Below are positions 1-5,454 of a stretch of DNA of 6,611 bases, in pieces; positions within the stretch are counted from its first letter, which is position 1; the number at the start of each line of letters is the position of its first letter. Both the position numbers and the translations under genes were made by a program. Below the pieces are notes generated by a model that searched no databases, had not been told where the DNA came from, and saw only the letters and a list, made by a program, of their open reading frames with translations. The stretch covers positions 1 to 6,611 of the forward strand of contig JAKAHX010000091.1 of the NCBI GenBank assembly GCA_021814735.1. The letters are read 5' to 3'. The DNA comes from Chloroflexota bacterium. GTDB lineage: Bacteria; Chloroflexota; Limnocylindria; Limnocylindrales; CSP1-4.

Positions 1-1375
1 GCACGAACTCCACGCCGGAGGCGATCGCGGAGGGGGAGTCGCCGGCGCCCAGCCTGGCCACGGCCGCGCCGAGCCCCGGCACTTCGCGCGCCAGCTGCAC
101 GTACGCCCGGGAGGGCACCATCTCGCCCGTCTCCACCTGGAGGCCGCCGTCGAACGCGGCGACCACCTCGTCGGTCGCCTCGCCCGGGAGCAGGCGCCCA
201 AAGACGGCCAGCACCGAGCGGTTCACCAGCCGTTCCACGATCCGTTCCTCGGGCACGTTGTCTCCCACGGTCTCGAGCTCGATCTTCCCGACCGTGGACG
301 GGAGCAGGGCGACCAGGTCACTCACGCGCGGGGCGGCGGTCGGCTCGCCCAGCAGGACCGCCCGCCGGTACGCGTTGGCCAGCAGCGTCTCCAGGTTCGA
401 CGTGCTGACGCGCACGCTCACGCCGGAGCGCTGGCTCACCTCCGGGGCGCGCCGCGCCAGGTGCGAGATCTCGGCCACCACCTCCAGCATGTACCGCGGC
501 TCCTCCAGGCGTGGCCCACCGGGCACGTCCTCGAAGCGCGTCCGTTCCTGGCGCATGATCGAGATCTCGTCGTCGAGCGTGCGTGGGTAGTGGGTCCGTA
601 TCTGGGAGCCCAGTCGATCCTTCAGCGGCGTGATGATCCGGCCCCGGCTCGTGTAGTCCTCCGGGTTGGAGCTGGCGACCACGAACAGGTCGAGGGGCAG
701 TCGCACGGTGTAGCCGCGCACCTGGACGTCCCGCTCCTCGAGGATGTTGAGGAGCCCGACCTGGATCCGCTCTGCCAGGTCCGGGAGCTCGTTGATGGCG
801 AAGATGCCCCGGTTGGTCCGGGGGATCAGCCCGAAGTGGATCGTGGTCTCATCGGACAGGTAGCGGCCCTCCGCCACCTTGATGGGATCCACCTCGCCGA
901 TCAGGTCCGCGATCGTGATGTCCGGCGTGGCGAGCTTCTCCCCGTAGCGGCGGTCGCGGGGCAGCCACTCGACCGGCGTCTCGTCGCCGCGCGTCTCGAC
1001 GAGCGCCCGCCCGGCCGCGCTCAAGGGGGCGAAGGGATCGTCATGGAGCTCGCTCCCGGCGACCACGGGGATGGCCTCGTCGAGGAGATCCACCAGGAGA
1101 CGCGCCATGCGGGTCTTGGCCTGTCCCCGCTCGCCCAGGAAGACGAGGTCCTGGCCGGCGAGGATCGCGTTCTCGACCGCCGGCACGACGGTCTCCTCGT
1201 AGCCGACGATGCCGGGGAAGAGGCGCTCCCCGGCCGCGAGCCGCGCGACCAGGTTCGCGCGCATCTCCTGCTTGACGGTGCGCGGTCGGTACCCCGCCGC
1301 GCGGAGCTCCCCGAGCGTGGCCGGCTTGCGTGCGCCGTCTGCCTGCGACCGATCGTCTCGCCGGGACCGCGTCAC
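1..1375 (-). CDS. MoxR/magnesium-chelatase-like AAA+ ATPase, Rv0958-type (3' end cut by window)
   Basis: The 458 visible residues, starting from GTG, form an AAA+ ATPase of the ChlI/MoxR group. The sequence closely follows what I recall of the mycobacterial 'magnesium chelatase' Rv0958. Visible parts are an N-terminal helical segment (LGELRAAGY, about 21-29), a P-loop at 81-88 (GERGQAKT), a Walker B-like FAINEL (192-197), sensor-1-like VVASSNPEDY (232-241) and KDRLGSQIRTHYP, a likely arginine-finger region. The P-loop has Ala where the classical motif has Gly before Lys. True Mg-chelatase function is unlikely, since no chlorophyll gene is present. In this family the ATPase usually works as a chaperone with a von Willebrand A partner, which would lie beyond the left edge; that is inferred. 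The GTG start overlaps the stop of the upstream gene by 4 bases (GTGA), so the two are probably translationally coupled. Family assignment is firm; the substrate is unknown. Confidence 0.93.
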   Translation of the reverse strand, partial: MTRSRRDDRSQADGARKPATLGELRAAGYRPRTVKQEMRANLVARLAAGERLFPGIVGYEETVVPAVENAILAGQDLVFLGERGQAKTRMARLLVDLLDEAIPVVAGSELHDDPFAPLSAAGRALVETRGDETPVEWLPRDRRYGEKLATPDITIADLIGEVDPIKVAEGRYLSDETTIHFGLIPRTNRGIFAINELPDLAERIQVGLLNILEERDVQVRGYTVRLPLDLFVVASSNPEDYTSRGRIITPLKDRLGSQIRTHYPRTLDDEISIMRQERTRFEDVPGGPRLEEPRYMLEVVAEISHLARRAPEVSQRSGVSVRVSTSNLETLLANAYRRAVLLGEPTAAPRVSDLVALLPSTVGKIELETVGDNVPEERIVERLVNRSVLAVFGRLLPGEATDEVVAAFDGGLQVETGEMVPSRAYVQLAREVPGLGAAVARLGAGDSPSAIASGVEFV

Positions 1376-2289
1376 GCGTCGCCTCCGGTGCGCGGCCCCG
1401 AGCGACGCGCGCGCAGCGTCTCCAGCACCTCGCGCGACGTGCGCCCCGAGGCGACCAGCGCCGCGATGAGCCTGGAACGCTGGAGGTGTTCGTACTCGAA
1501 CTCGTCTCGAGCCAGGCCGACGCGCATGGCCAGCTCCGCGGTGACGCCCCACTCGAAGTGCTCGAGCGCATCGCGGGCCGGGTCGAGCGTCGCCAGGATG
1601 GCCGGCGGCCGCCGCTGCAGGTGACCCGCCACGTCCCGCTCGAGGGGTCGCACGTAGTGGCAGGCCATCACCCGCCAGCCGGCGAGATCCGCCTCGCCGG
1701 CCAGCCCCGGGGCGAGCCTGCGCATCACCAGCACGATGCCGAGGCGGCGCAGCTCGTCCGGCTCCAGTGACGCGGGCGGCGCGCCCAGCCGCACCAGGAC
1801 CTGCTGGAGCGAATCGGCACGGATCGTCGCGGCGAGGCCGTAGCCGCGCTGCAGTGCCCGCACCAGGGTGCGCACCGCGATGCCGGACAGCGCGCCGGGA
1901 TCGTCCGCCGCGAGCTCGCCTGCCACCAGGTACGTGGTCTCGGGTGGTGCCGGCCGGGCCGCCGGAAGGGCCAGGGCGGGCTCCGGGACCTCCCAGCCGA
2001 GGGCCGCCGCGTCGCCCAGCCAGTCGAAGGTCTCCCCGGCACCGCGCAGGTCGAGGCGCTGGGCCACCGGCGGGAGCAGGTCCAGGAACGCCTCCAGCAG
2101 CGTCCGTGGCGCGTCGTCCGGTTCGGCCGCCACCGCGACCAGCGGGACGTTGCCCTCGACCATGATCCAGAGGAGCGCGGCGAGCTCGGCGTCCAGCACG
2201 TGCTGAGCAACGAGCCCGGGGACGGTGACGGCGGGCGATGGCTCGCGCTCGGGAGGCCACCGGCCCGCATCCTGCGGGGGACGATCCAT
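1372..2289 (-). CDS. Conserved hypothetical protein resembling a secretion-type ATPase with a degenerate P-loop
   Basis: A 305-aa soluble protein with no signal peptide or membrane segment. Residues 36-73 (LAALLWIMVEGNVPLVAVA, then AEPDDAPRTLLEAFLDLLP) have the layout of a CpaF/GspE-type P-loop region: a hydrophobic strand, a loop and a helix ending in LLP. The loop reads AEPDDAPRT, so the GxxxxGK[ST] lysine is missing. Residues 119-165 (TYLVAGELA, later RALQRGYGLAATIRADSLQQVL) recall the Walker B and His-box segments of these ATPases. My reading is a catalytically dead ATPase homologue, from motif layout only. The ATG is supported by CCTCC on the plus strand (GGAGG as read) at 2294-2298 and by a promoter-like pair upstream. 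It shares a 4-base overlap with the following AAA+ ATPase, so a joint role is likely. An unrelated fold is possible. Confidence 0.85.
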   Translation of the reverse strand: MDRPPQDAGRWPPEREPSPAVTVPGLVAQHVLDAELAALLWIMVEGNVPLVAVAAEPDDAPRTLLEAFLDLLPPVAQRLDLRGAGETFDWLGDAAALGWEVPEPALALPAARPAPPETTYLVAGELAADDPGALSGIAVRTLVRALQRGYGLAATIRADSLQQVLVRLGAPPASLEPDELRRLGIVLVMRRLAPGLAGEADLAGWRVMACHYVRPLERDVAGHLQRRPPAILATLDPARDALEHFEWGVTAELAMRVGLARDEFEYEHLQRSRLIAALVASGRTSREVLETLRARRSGPRTGGDA

Positions 2290-2327
2290 GGCGCCTCCAG
2301 GACGACAGGCAGGAGATCAGGGCCGGG

Positions 2328-2356
2328 AGCGTACGCGCCGTCCCGCGGGTCGTCAA
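2328..2356 (-). promoter_or_regulatory. Candidate promoter of the two-gene ATPase operon
   Basis: Read on the minus strand, TTGACG (2356-2351) is followed after 17 bases by TACGCT (2333-2328). The -35 box matches TTGACA at five of six bases, and the -10 box has the TANNNT form common in high-GC bacteria. Transcription would begin about 30 bases before the ATG at 2289, leaving room for the GGAGG at 2298-2294. It lies outside the proposed inserted element, so the insertion would not have removed it. Found by eye, with no experimental support. Confidence 0.4.
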
Positions 2357-2438
2357 ACACCGGCCCCTCGCGCGGGTGCGCCTCCGGGACGTCACCCGCG
2401 CCGCCGCGACGCCGCGCGCGGGTCCGACGCCGAACCCC

Positions 2439-2447
2439 GATCCCTCA
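2439..2447. repeat. Left copy of 9-base direct repeat flanking the element
   Basis: GATCCCTCA here is identical to bases 5455-5463, and each copy sits directly outside an IS1380-like terminal sequence. The arrangement looks like a target-site duplication. IS1380-family elements usually make shorter duplications of about 4-5 bases, so part of the match may be chance, and the GATCC part also echoes the terminal repeat itself. Confidence 0.45.
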
Positions 2448-2558
2448 CCCCGGATCCACCGACCCGTGACCTCGGCAAGGGTGCGCGTGGACCGCCTGGA
2501 AGCCGCCGTTGACGACCCTCGCCTGGTGGCCGACGCGGGGCTGCTGCTGCCGGCCACC
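2447..2558 (+). repeat. Direct repeat copy 1 (IS1380 left end)
   Basis: These 112 bases match 4941-5052 with one mismatch, G at 2508 against T at 5002, which changes Val to Phe in the encoded fragment. Beyond a length difference at base 2559, only GGCCGC still matches before the copies diverge. The repeat covers the element's terminal sequence and the first codons of the transposase. Confidence 0.95.
2448..2471 (+). repeat. Left terminal inverted repeat of IS1380-like remnant
   Basis: The sequence begins CCCCGGATCCACCGA. Its core GGATCCACCGA appears in reverse complement at the far right end of the element (5443-5453), and both ends continue inward with an ACCC stretch and then TGACC, allowing small gaps. 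This is the expected position for an IS left end, 18 bases before the transposase GTG. Confidence 0.6.
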
Positions 2559-2615
2559 GGCCGCTCGCTCGGCCGATTCGACGAGGGTCGGCAGGGCTAC
2601 GTGGAGCGGCAGTGA
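2466..2615 (+). pseudogene. IS1380-family transposase, N-terminal fragment (copy 1)
   Basis: From GTG 2466 the frame encodes 49 residues ending at TGA. The first 32 or so (RVRVDRLEAAVDDPRLVADA, then GLLLPAT) are the recognisable start of IS1380-family transposases, which are usually about 450 aa. After GLLLPAT the similarity stops abruptly and the last 17 residues match nothing I know. A missing CT relative to the expected ACC-CTG-GCC is one explanation, with different DNA joined just beyond. No DDE catalytic residue is present, so the fragment cannot encode an active transposase. Confidence 0.8.
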
Positions 2616-2724
2616 GCAGCCGGCGTTAACGAGGCGACCGCGGACCGACGGATGGGCTCTTCGTCGCTCCCTACGCGGCAAGCGGGCCATCGCCGGCCCA
2701 TTGCCGACTAGGTATATCTGCTAA

Positions 2725-2754
2725 TTGACTTCCACAACGCGAACGGTCCACAAT
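2725..2754 (+). promoter_or_regulatory. Candidate sigma70-type promoter for the cargo genes
   Basis: TTGACT (2725-2730) and CACAAT (2749-2754) are spaced 18 bases apart, in a locally AT-rich stretch that stands out from the GC-rich surroundings. They match the consensus at five and four of six bases. The first cargo ATG is about 150 bases downstream, so the leader would be long. A perfect 7+7 palindrome overlaps the -10 box, which suggests control by a dimeric regulator. Confidence 0.4.
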
Positions 2755-2766
2755 AGTGCGGACCGT
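2743..2766. promoter_or_regulatory. Inverted repeat overlapping the -10 box; operator candidate
   Basis: The arms ACGGTCC (2743-2749) and GGACCGT (2760-2766) are perfect reverse complements separated by 10 bases. The 17-base distance from arm start to arm start is not far from two helical turns, as in many dimer-bound operators. The placement covers the proposed -10 box and start site, where a bound repressor would block transcription. No regulator gene is in the window. Confidence 0.35.
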
Positions 2767-2908
2767 CCCACTCGCTGCCGTTCTCAATACCTTGTCTACT
2801 CGAATGTGGCGCCCTCGGGGCCGAGTCCCTGGAGATCAACGCGCGGTCGAGCTCCAACCGGATGGGAGGTGGGAACAGGACAACCGAGCGAGACATCGAG
2901 CTAATTGT

Positions 2909-3487
2909 ATGCGCAGGAAATCGAGACTGGAGCAGCTCACGAGAAGGATCGTGTCCTCCCTCAGCTGGTGCGTCGTTGTCGGGGCGATGGTCTTGATGTC
3001 ATCGCCGTCCGTATGGGCAGTGTCGAGAACTGGCGGCGCGTCGAGCTCGTCTTGGAGTGGATACTTTCAGGGATGCGACCCCGAGGAGTGCTACACCTTC
3101 GCCGAGCCTGACAGCGCGACGACCGAATGGTACCTGCTCTACAGCGACTCGGGCACGCAACGCATCCAGTATTTCCAGCAGGATCAAGACCTCACAGACG
3201 GGGAAGTGCTGTGGGCGATGGGCGCCTCCACCCCTGACCCACACATGTACTCGGACTTCTACTACAGCAGCGGAAGCTCCGTCGGCTCCGACACACCGAC
3301 AGGGCCGCTCTGCTATTCGGCATCGTACCCAAGCTGCGACTTCTACTGGTCGTACTGCGACAGCTTGGCTGCAACCCTATACACCTACAGCTACCCGCCG
3401 GGATACGTGACCTCGTACGCATTTCTAACGGAAAGCGATGCCGTGGGGACGATCGGCGTGTCTCCCTACAGCGGATCGCTGTATTAG
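2909..3487 (+). CDS. Secreted Tyr/Ser-rich protein with five mature cysteines, unknown family
   Basis: A 192-aa protein with a clear Sec signal: a basic n-region (MRRKSRLEQLTRR), a hydrophobic core (about 19-30) and a likely cleavage after VWA at residue 37. The mature part of about 155 residues has roughly 19 Tyr and 27 Ser, is poor in Lys and Arg, and has five Cys in GCDPEEC, LCYS and SCDFYWSYC. Aromatic stretches such as DFYYSSGSS and YTYSYPPGYV suggest a beta-rich or low-complexity exported protein. I do not recognise the family; a structural surface protein or a secreted toxin-like peptide are open options. The frame is open further upstream to 2756, but the ATG at 2909 places the signal peptide correctly. 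No good ribosome binding site is visible before it. The next gene starts 13 bases after the stop. Confidence 0.75.
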   Translation: MRRKSRLEQLTRRIVSSLSWCVVVGAMVLMSSPSVWAVSRTGGASSSSWSGYFQGCDPEECYTFAEPDSATTEWYLLYSDSGTQRIQYFQQDQDLTDGEVLWAMGASTPDPHMYSDFYYSSGSSVGSDTPTGPLCYSASYPSCDFYWSYCDSLAATLYTYSYPPGYVTSYAFLTESDAVGTIGVSPYSGSLY

Positions 3488-3500
3488 GCGGAGACGAGCA

Positions 3501-4118
3501 ATGCGCCGAATCCTGTCCGGTATGGCGGTACTAGTCGGCCTGACGGCACTCGCGCTGGTGACGGTCTCGGCGTCGCCAACCCGTGCGTCCGGCGACGCCG
3601 CGGGAAGCATCATGAGCCTCCTTCATGCGTCCACCCCAGCGTTTCCGGCGGTCGCCATGACAGTCGACGGCCAGCCCGTCAGCGGAAGCTACATCAACGA
3701 AGAAGTCACCATGATCGAGTATCTGGCCCAGCAGCGCGGTCAGACGCTCTCGCGCCACGATGCGATCCAGGAAGCCATCGACAACGCAGAGCGGCGGGAC
3801 TTGTTCATCCTGGCCGCGCAGAGGCGAGGCATAACGGCGAGTGATCAGGAGGCTGCAGCCTGGGTCGACCAACAGGTGCAGAATGTGGCCGCCCAGGGTG
3901 ACCCCAACGTGCTGCTCGCAGATGTCCTGCAGGCGGATGGCGACGCGAGTATCGCCCAGTACGAGGCCGACCCGAAGGTGTTGGCCGACGCACGAGACGC
4001 CGTGCTCATCGAGAAGCTGCTAAATGTGCTTCATGCCCAGCAGCCACCTGTGAACCTCGATAGTTACCTTGGCCAGTTGCGAGCGTCGGCGACTGTGACA
4101 ATCCACTTCTCCTACTGA
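3501..4118 (+). CDS. Exported SurA N-domain-like protein without a PPIase domain
   Basis: A 205-aa protein with an N-terminal signal (MRRILSGMAVLVGLTALALV, then TVSASPTRASG). Residues 53-125 (TVDGQPVSGSYINEEVTM, QTLSRHDAIQEAIDNAERR, RRGITASDQEAAAWVDQQV) have the pattern of the SurA/PrsA N-terminal chaperone domain: a VDGxPV strand, a helix, an 'xxAIxxxID' helix and RRGITxSDxE. Full-length family members carry a parvulin PPIase domain of about 90 residues, which is absent; instead the chain ends with a hydrophilic helix and ATVTIHFSY, like the C-terminal strand of such proteins. It would bind unfolded exported proteins outside the membrane, by family analogy. GGCGGAG at 3487-3493, seven bases before ATG 3501, is a good ribosome binding site and begins on the last base of the previous stop. 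The upstream gene's product is its most obvious candidate client. Confidence 0.82.
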   Translation: MRRILSGMAVLVGLTALALVTVSASPTRASGDAAGSIMSLLHASTPAFPAVAMTVDGQPVSGSYINEEVTMIEYLAQQRGQTLSRHDAIQEAIDNAERRDLFILAAQRRGITASDQEAAAWVDQQVQNVAAQGDPNVLLADVLQADGDASIAQYEADPKVLADARDAVLIEKLLNVLHAQQPPVNLDSYLGQLRASATVTIHFSY

Positions 4119-4130
4119 AGAGGACGCTCG

Positions 4131-4184
4131 TCGCGATCCGGCGGCTGCCAGAACGTCAGTCGCACGTTCACTGCCGGACCGCGA
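4131..4184. other. Long nested stem-loop between second and third cargo genes
   Basis: Outer arms 4131-4142 (TCGCGATCCGGC) and 4173-4184 (GCCGGACCGCGA) pair over 12 positions with a single mismatch (A4136 with C4179). Inside, GAACGT (4151-4156) pairs perfectly with ACGTTC (4164-4169) over a 7-base loop. The structure starts 12 bases after the stop of the SurA-like gene and ends 8 bases before the first possible start of the next gene. No T-run follows on either strand, so it is not a classical terminator. A transcript stabiliser, processing site or attenuator-like element are possible. Confidence 0.45.
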
Positions 4185-4192
4185 CAAAGCAA

Positions 4193-4885
4193 GTGGTACA
4201 TGCAATGATCTTGGCCGACGTGCCTATCAGTGATGCCGAGTGCCGACCAACTCCTGACCGGAAGCTACCCAAATTGCGCGGTCAGGCCACCGCCTGGGAC
4301 CGGTGCCGCGCGCTCGCGACATGCACAGTGGCGATCGCAGCTGCGTTGGCACTAACCGGTTGCGCCGCAGCGCCGAGCTCATCGTCGCCTCGGACGTACG
4401 CGACAACGTATCTCGACACATCCCGCAGTCAGCTGGAGCAGCGGCCCTGGAGAGTACCTGGCGGCGCGACCGATCTGCCATGCCTCGTATCACAGACACG
4501 CGAGATGCCCCAAGGTTCCATGACTGGCGACGGACCGGTCTACATCGCAGGTGGCAGTGACATCGCGCTGCCACCCGAGCCTGCGTCCGGCGATGGCAGC
4601 TACGTCGTCCCGCTCACCTGGACGGAGGCGGGCAGCCAGGCGGGGGTCGCATTCCTCGTTCGCGGCCGTCGGATCGACGAACCCGGCAGCGTGACCCTAG
4701 GCTTGACCGCGTCCGCGCTGGCACCGGAGCTCTTCCTGACGCCGGCCGAGCAGCATCCGGCGGCCACGCCCGGACTGGCTCGCTGGACTGGCTATGTGGG
4801 ACTCCCGGGGCCCGGATGCTATGGTCTCCAGATCGACGGCCCCACGTTCGGGGAGGTCATCACCGTTGTCGCACGCCACGGTTGA
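4193..4885 (+). CDS. Putative lipoprotein of unknown function
   Basis: The longest frame encodes 230 aa. A lipobox LTGC with Cys57 follows a hydrophobic stretch (VAIAAALA), so the mature protein should be lipid-anchored outside the cytoplasmic membrane. The mature part is predicted beta-rich, with DGPVYIAGGS (113-122), FLVRGRRIDEPGSVTLG (154-170) and a C-terminal GPGCYGLQIDGPTFGEVITV (207-226). Cys97 (LPC) and Cys209 (GCYG) could form a disulfide. The GCYxxQIDGxxFxEVI ending recalls a family of uncharacterised exported proteins I associate with Actinobacteria and Chloroflexota; I can give no function. The start is unresolved: GTG 4193, ATG 4205, or TTG 4274 with a weak GGAAG nine bases upstream. 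TTG would give a normal 30-residue lipoprotein signal, whereas the longer forms carry an odd hydrophilic leader. The first two cargo genes lie on the same strand upstream. Confidence 0.75.
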   Translation: MVHAMILADVPISDAECRPTPDRKLPKLRGQATAWDRCRALATCTVAIAAALALTGCAAAPSSSSPRTYATTYLDTSRSQLEQRPWRVPGGATDLPCLVSQTREMPQGSMTGDGPVYIAGGSDIALPPEPASGDGSYVVPLTWTEAGSQAGVAFLVRGRRIDEPGSVTLGLTASALAPELFLTPAEQHPAATPGLARWTGYVGLPGPGCYGLQIDGPTFGEVITVVARHG

Positions 4886-4940
4886 CCGGACGGCATCCAC
4901 CCCTCTCTCAACGCTCGCCATGTTGGTGACGGCGGCGAGT

Positions 4941-5052
4941 ACCCCGGATCCACCGACCCGTGACCTCGGCAAGGGTGCGCGTGGACCGCCTGGAAGCCGC
5001 CTTTGACGACCCTCGCCTGGTGGCCGACGCGGGGCTGCTGCTGCCGGCCACC
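4941..5052 (+). repeat. Direct repeat copy 2 (IS1380 left end)
   Basis: This matches 2447-2558 at 111 of 112 bases and in the same orientation. Near-identity of two broken copies means that they share a recent source, or that gene conversion has kept them alike. Confidence 0.95.
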
Positions 5053-5244
5053 CGGCCGCCCACCTGGGCCTGAAGGAGCTGGTGGAGGCCCATCTCGACG
5101 TGGGGCCAAGCCCGGCCGGGCGCACGTCGGTGACAAACTCCTCACGCTCGTGCTCTCGGCCCGCCGGCTGACGCTGCATCTGTCGGCCTGCTGGCCCTGG
5201 GCGGTCAGCTGGGCGGCCGCGCTGACAGGCTCCGGGCGCTCCCG
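4960..5244 (+). pseudogene. IS1380-family transposase, N- and C-terminal parts fused, frameshifted (copy 2)
   Basis: Reading from GTG 4960, RVRVDRLEAAFDDPRLVADA and GLLLPAT open the transposase. A missing T near 5053 (expected ACC-CTG-GCC) then shifts the frame and gives a stop at 5071. Similarity continues in the other frames: LAAHLGLKELVEAHLDVG, then HVGDKLLTLVLS. This runs straight into ARRLTLHLSACWPWAVSW, which belongs to the family's C-terminus, and ends, after another shift near 5227, with RLRALPLV. The central part with the DDE catalytic residues is gone. At least three frameshifts and the internal deletion make it a clear pseudogene. Family placement comes from remembered sequence patterns. 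Confidence 0.8.
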
Positions 5245-5432
5245 CTCGTCACCTCAACGCTCACCGACCTCACGGCCGCTTGCGGGGCCGGCGGGAGCGT
5301 GCCTCCCGGGGAATCGCAGACGCCGATCGCCCGATCTTCGGCCCGTGGACGCCGGCTCAACCACAGCCCGACACGAGGCGGACCGCTGGGTCAGCCGGTC
5401 CAGCCGCGATCTCGGCCGTCAGCCGACAGCTC

Positions 5433-5454
5433 GGTCAGGGTTTCGGTGGATCCT
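5433..5454 (-). repeat. Right terminal inverted repeat of IS1380-like remnant
   Basis: TCGGTGGATCC (5443-5453) is the exact reverse complement of the left-end core GGATCCACCGA, and GGTCAGGG just inside matches the left end's CCCGTGACC with a one-base gap. The outermost bases (T against CCC) differ, so the end is imperfect. It lies 6 bases from the hydrolase stop codon. Confidence 0.55.

Larger units (their letters stand above)
2290..2908. other. Intergenic region between the divergent ATPase operon and the cargo genes
   Basis: This 619-base stretch has no intact gene that I can support. From left to right it holds the minus-strand promoter (2328-2356), GC-rich DNA without recognisable content, one copy of the 9-base direct repeat, an IS1380 left end and transposase fragment (2448-2615), about 90 bases of unassigned sequence, and an AT-richer stretch from about 2705 with the plus-strand promoter and palindrome. 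An open frame runs upstream of the cargo ATG from 2756, but its first 51 residues look non-coding, being Arg-rich with no domain. Confidence 0.6.
2448..5454. mobile_element. Putative decayed composite transposon: IS1380 remnant, cargo genes, IS1380 remnant
   Basis: The 3007-base segment is bounded by IS1380-like ends whose outer termini are inverted relative to each other, both containing GGATCCACCGA in the inward direction, and it is flanked by GATCCCTCA on both sides. The two IS remnants lie in direct orientation and neither encodes a full transposase, so the unit could move only with help from elsewhere. The three cargo genes run on the plus strand while every flanking gene runs on the minus strand, and their GC content is visibly lower. 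This is an inference from structure. Independent IS insertions followed by decay would give a similar picture, though the shared 9-base repeat argues against that. Confidence 0.45.
4941..5454 (+). mobile_element. Internally deleted IS1380-family element, about 0.5 kb
   Basis: Both ends of the element are kept: the left terminus at 4942-4965 and a right terminus near 5433-5454 in inverted orientation. Between them lie the transposase N-terminus, a fused C-terminus and about 200 bases of unassigned 3' sequence. A full IS1380 element is about 1.6-1.7 kb, so roughly 1.1 kb of the transposase gene is missing. Keeping both termini while losing the transposase gives a MITE-like derivative that a full-length relative could still mobilise, if the ends are functional. 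Confidence 0.65.

Noticed and set aside
884..894. GGATCCACC match to the IS1380 terminal core
   Set aside because: It lies inside the conserved EVDPIK segment of the AAA+ ATPase, so the bases are explained by coding, and no flanking IS sequence is present.
461..1624. A 387-codon open frame on the plus strand
   Set aside because: It is the antisense shadow of the AAA+ ATPase, whose minus-strand frame carries conserved motifs throughout. The plus-strand product shows no domain and arises from high GC.
2756..2908. Upstream extension of the first cargo gene
   Set aside because: The 51 added residues are Arg-rich and would place the signal peptide in the middle of the protein; the extension also begins inside the proposed operator.
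4914..4939. CTCGCC...GGCGAG inverted repeat after the lipoprotein gene as a terminator
   Set aside because: The arms are only 6 bases with a 14-base loop and no T-tract follows; such pairs are common at this GC content.
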